DNA of 5,295 bases from Gammaproteobacteria bacterium (GTDB taxonomy: Bacteria > Pseudomonadota > Gammaproteobacteria > UBA9214): NCBI GenBank assembly GCA_029881775.1, contig JAOULY010000171.1, positions 1 through 5,295 on the forward strand. Reading direction: 5' to 3'. A program made the position numbers and the translations under genes. Below the pieces are notes generated by a model. The model saw nothing but the letters and a program-made list of their open reading frames with translations, was not told the origin of the DNA and made no database searches. Below are positions 5,220 through 5,295 of the stretch, in pieces; the first letter of the stretch is position 1; every line of letters begins with the position of its first letter.

Positions 5220-5295
5220 GACAAACAGGGTCAGGACGCCGGTGTAGCCGTACAGGCGGTTGTGTGAAATCTCGCCGTTGGCGAAGAAACCGACC
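5217..5295 (-). CDS. Partial C-terminus, probable FIST-domain sensory protein
   Basis: The last 25 codons and a TAG stop of a minus-strand gene that enters from the right edge. The visible end reads VGFFANGEISHNRLYGYTGVLTLFV. The GFF-x-x-GEI motif followed by YGYTGVLTLF resembles, from memory, the C-terminal end of FIST domain proteins, which are proposed sensors of small ligands in bacterial signalling. The frame is convincing because it is open to the edge with protein-like composition and stops next to repeats, but the family call rests on 25 residues. The gene converges on fpr, with 210 bases of REP-bearing DNA between them. Confidence 0.55.
   Translation of the reverse strand, partial: VGFFANGEISHNRLYGYTGVLTLFV

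Overview
The window looks like ordinary chromosomal housekeeping DNA from a GC-rich gammaproteobacterium. Three genes closely match Escherichia coli proteins in length and motif layout (RNase D, the YadG/YadH ABC exporter and ferredoxin-NADP reductase Fpr), but the gene order differs from E. coli. Intergenic DNA carries GTAG-type REP elements and C-rich hairpins. I cannot name a genus. No defence system, integrase, CRISPR array, tRNA or rRNA gene is visible.

Layout. At the left edge, 59 bases hold the first 19 codons of a minus-strand gene, probably a cobalamin-binding radical SAM protein. An AT-rich divergent region follows. Next is a plus-strand pair: a 142-residue four-helix membrane protein (DUF6524-like, 279-707) and rnd (730-1890), 22 bases apart. 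Between the convergent rnd and yadH genes lies 285 bases without a gene, filled with hairpins and a degenerate tandem repeat. The minus strand then carries a tightly coupled operon, read right to left: a 63-residue two-helix membrane protein (4072-3881), yadG (3878-2946) and yadH (2949-2176). A regulatory region of about 180 bases separates this operon from the divergent fpr gene (4257-5006). After fpr come two nearly identical REP copies in direct repeat. The right edge holds the last 25 codons of a minus-strand gene that resembles the C-terminus of FIST sensory proteins.

How the genes work together. RNase D trims RNA 3' ends, and its small membrane neighbour is probably co-transcribed with it but has no known role. 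YadG (ATPase) and YadH (permease) should form one ABC-2 type exporter. The small protein encoded immediately upstream is translationally linked to them and is the best candidate here for an undescribed partner. Fpr is a flavoprotein moving electrons between NADPH and ferredoxin or flavodoxin; its only link to the exporter is a shared divergent promoter region.

Nothing here amounts to a clear new system. The items most worth checking are the small protein in the exporter operon, the repeat-rich convergent region after rnd, the REP doublet, and the palindromes and stem-loop between the exporter operon and fpr. Gene identities rest on recalled family sequences, not on searches.
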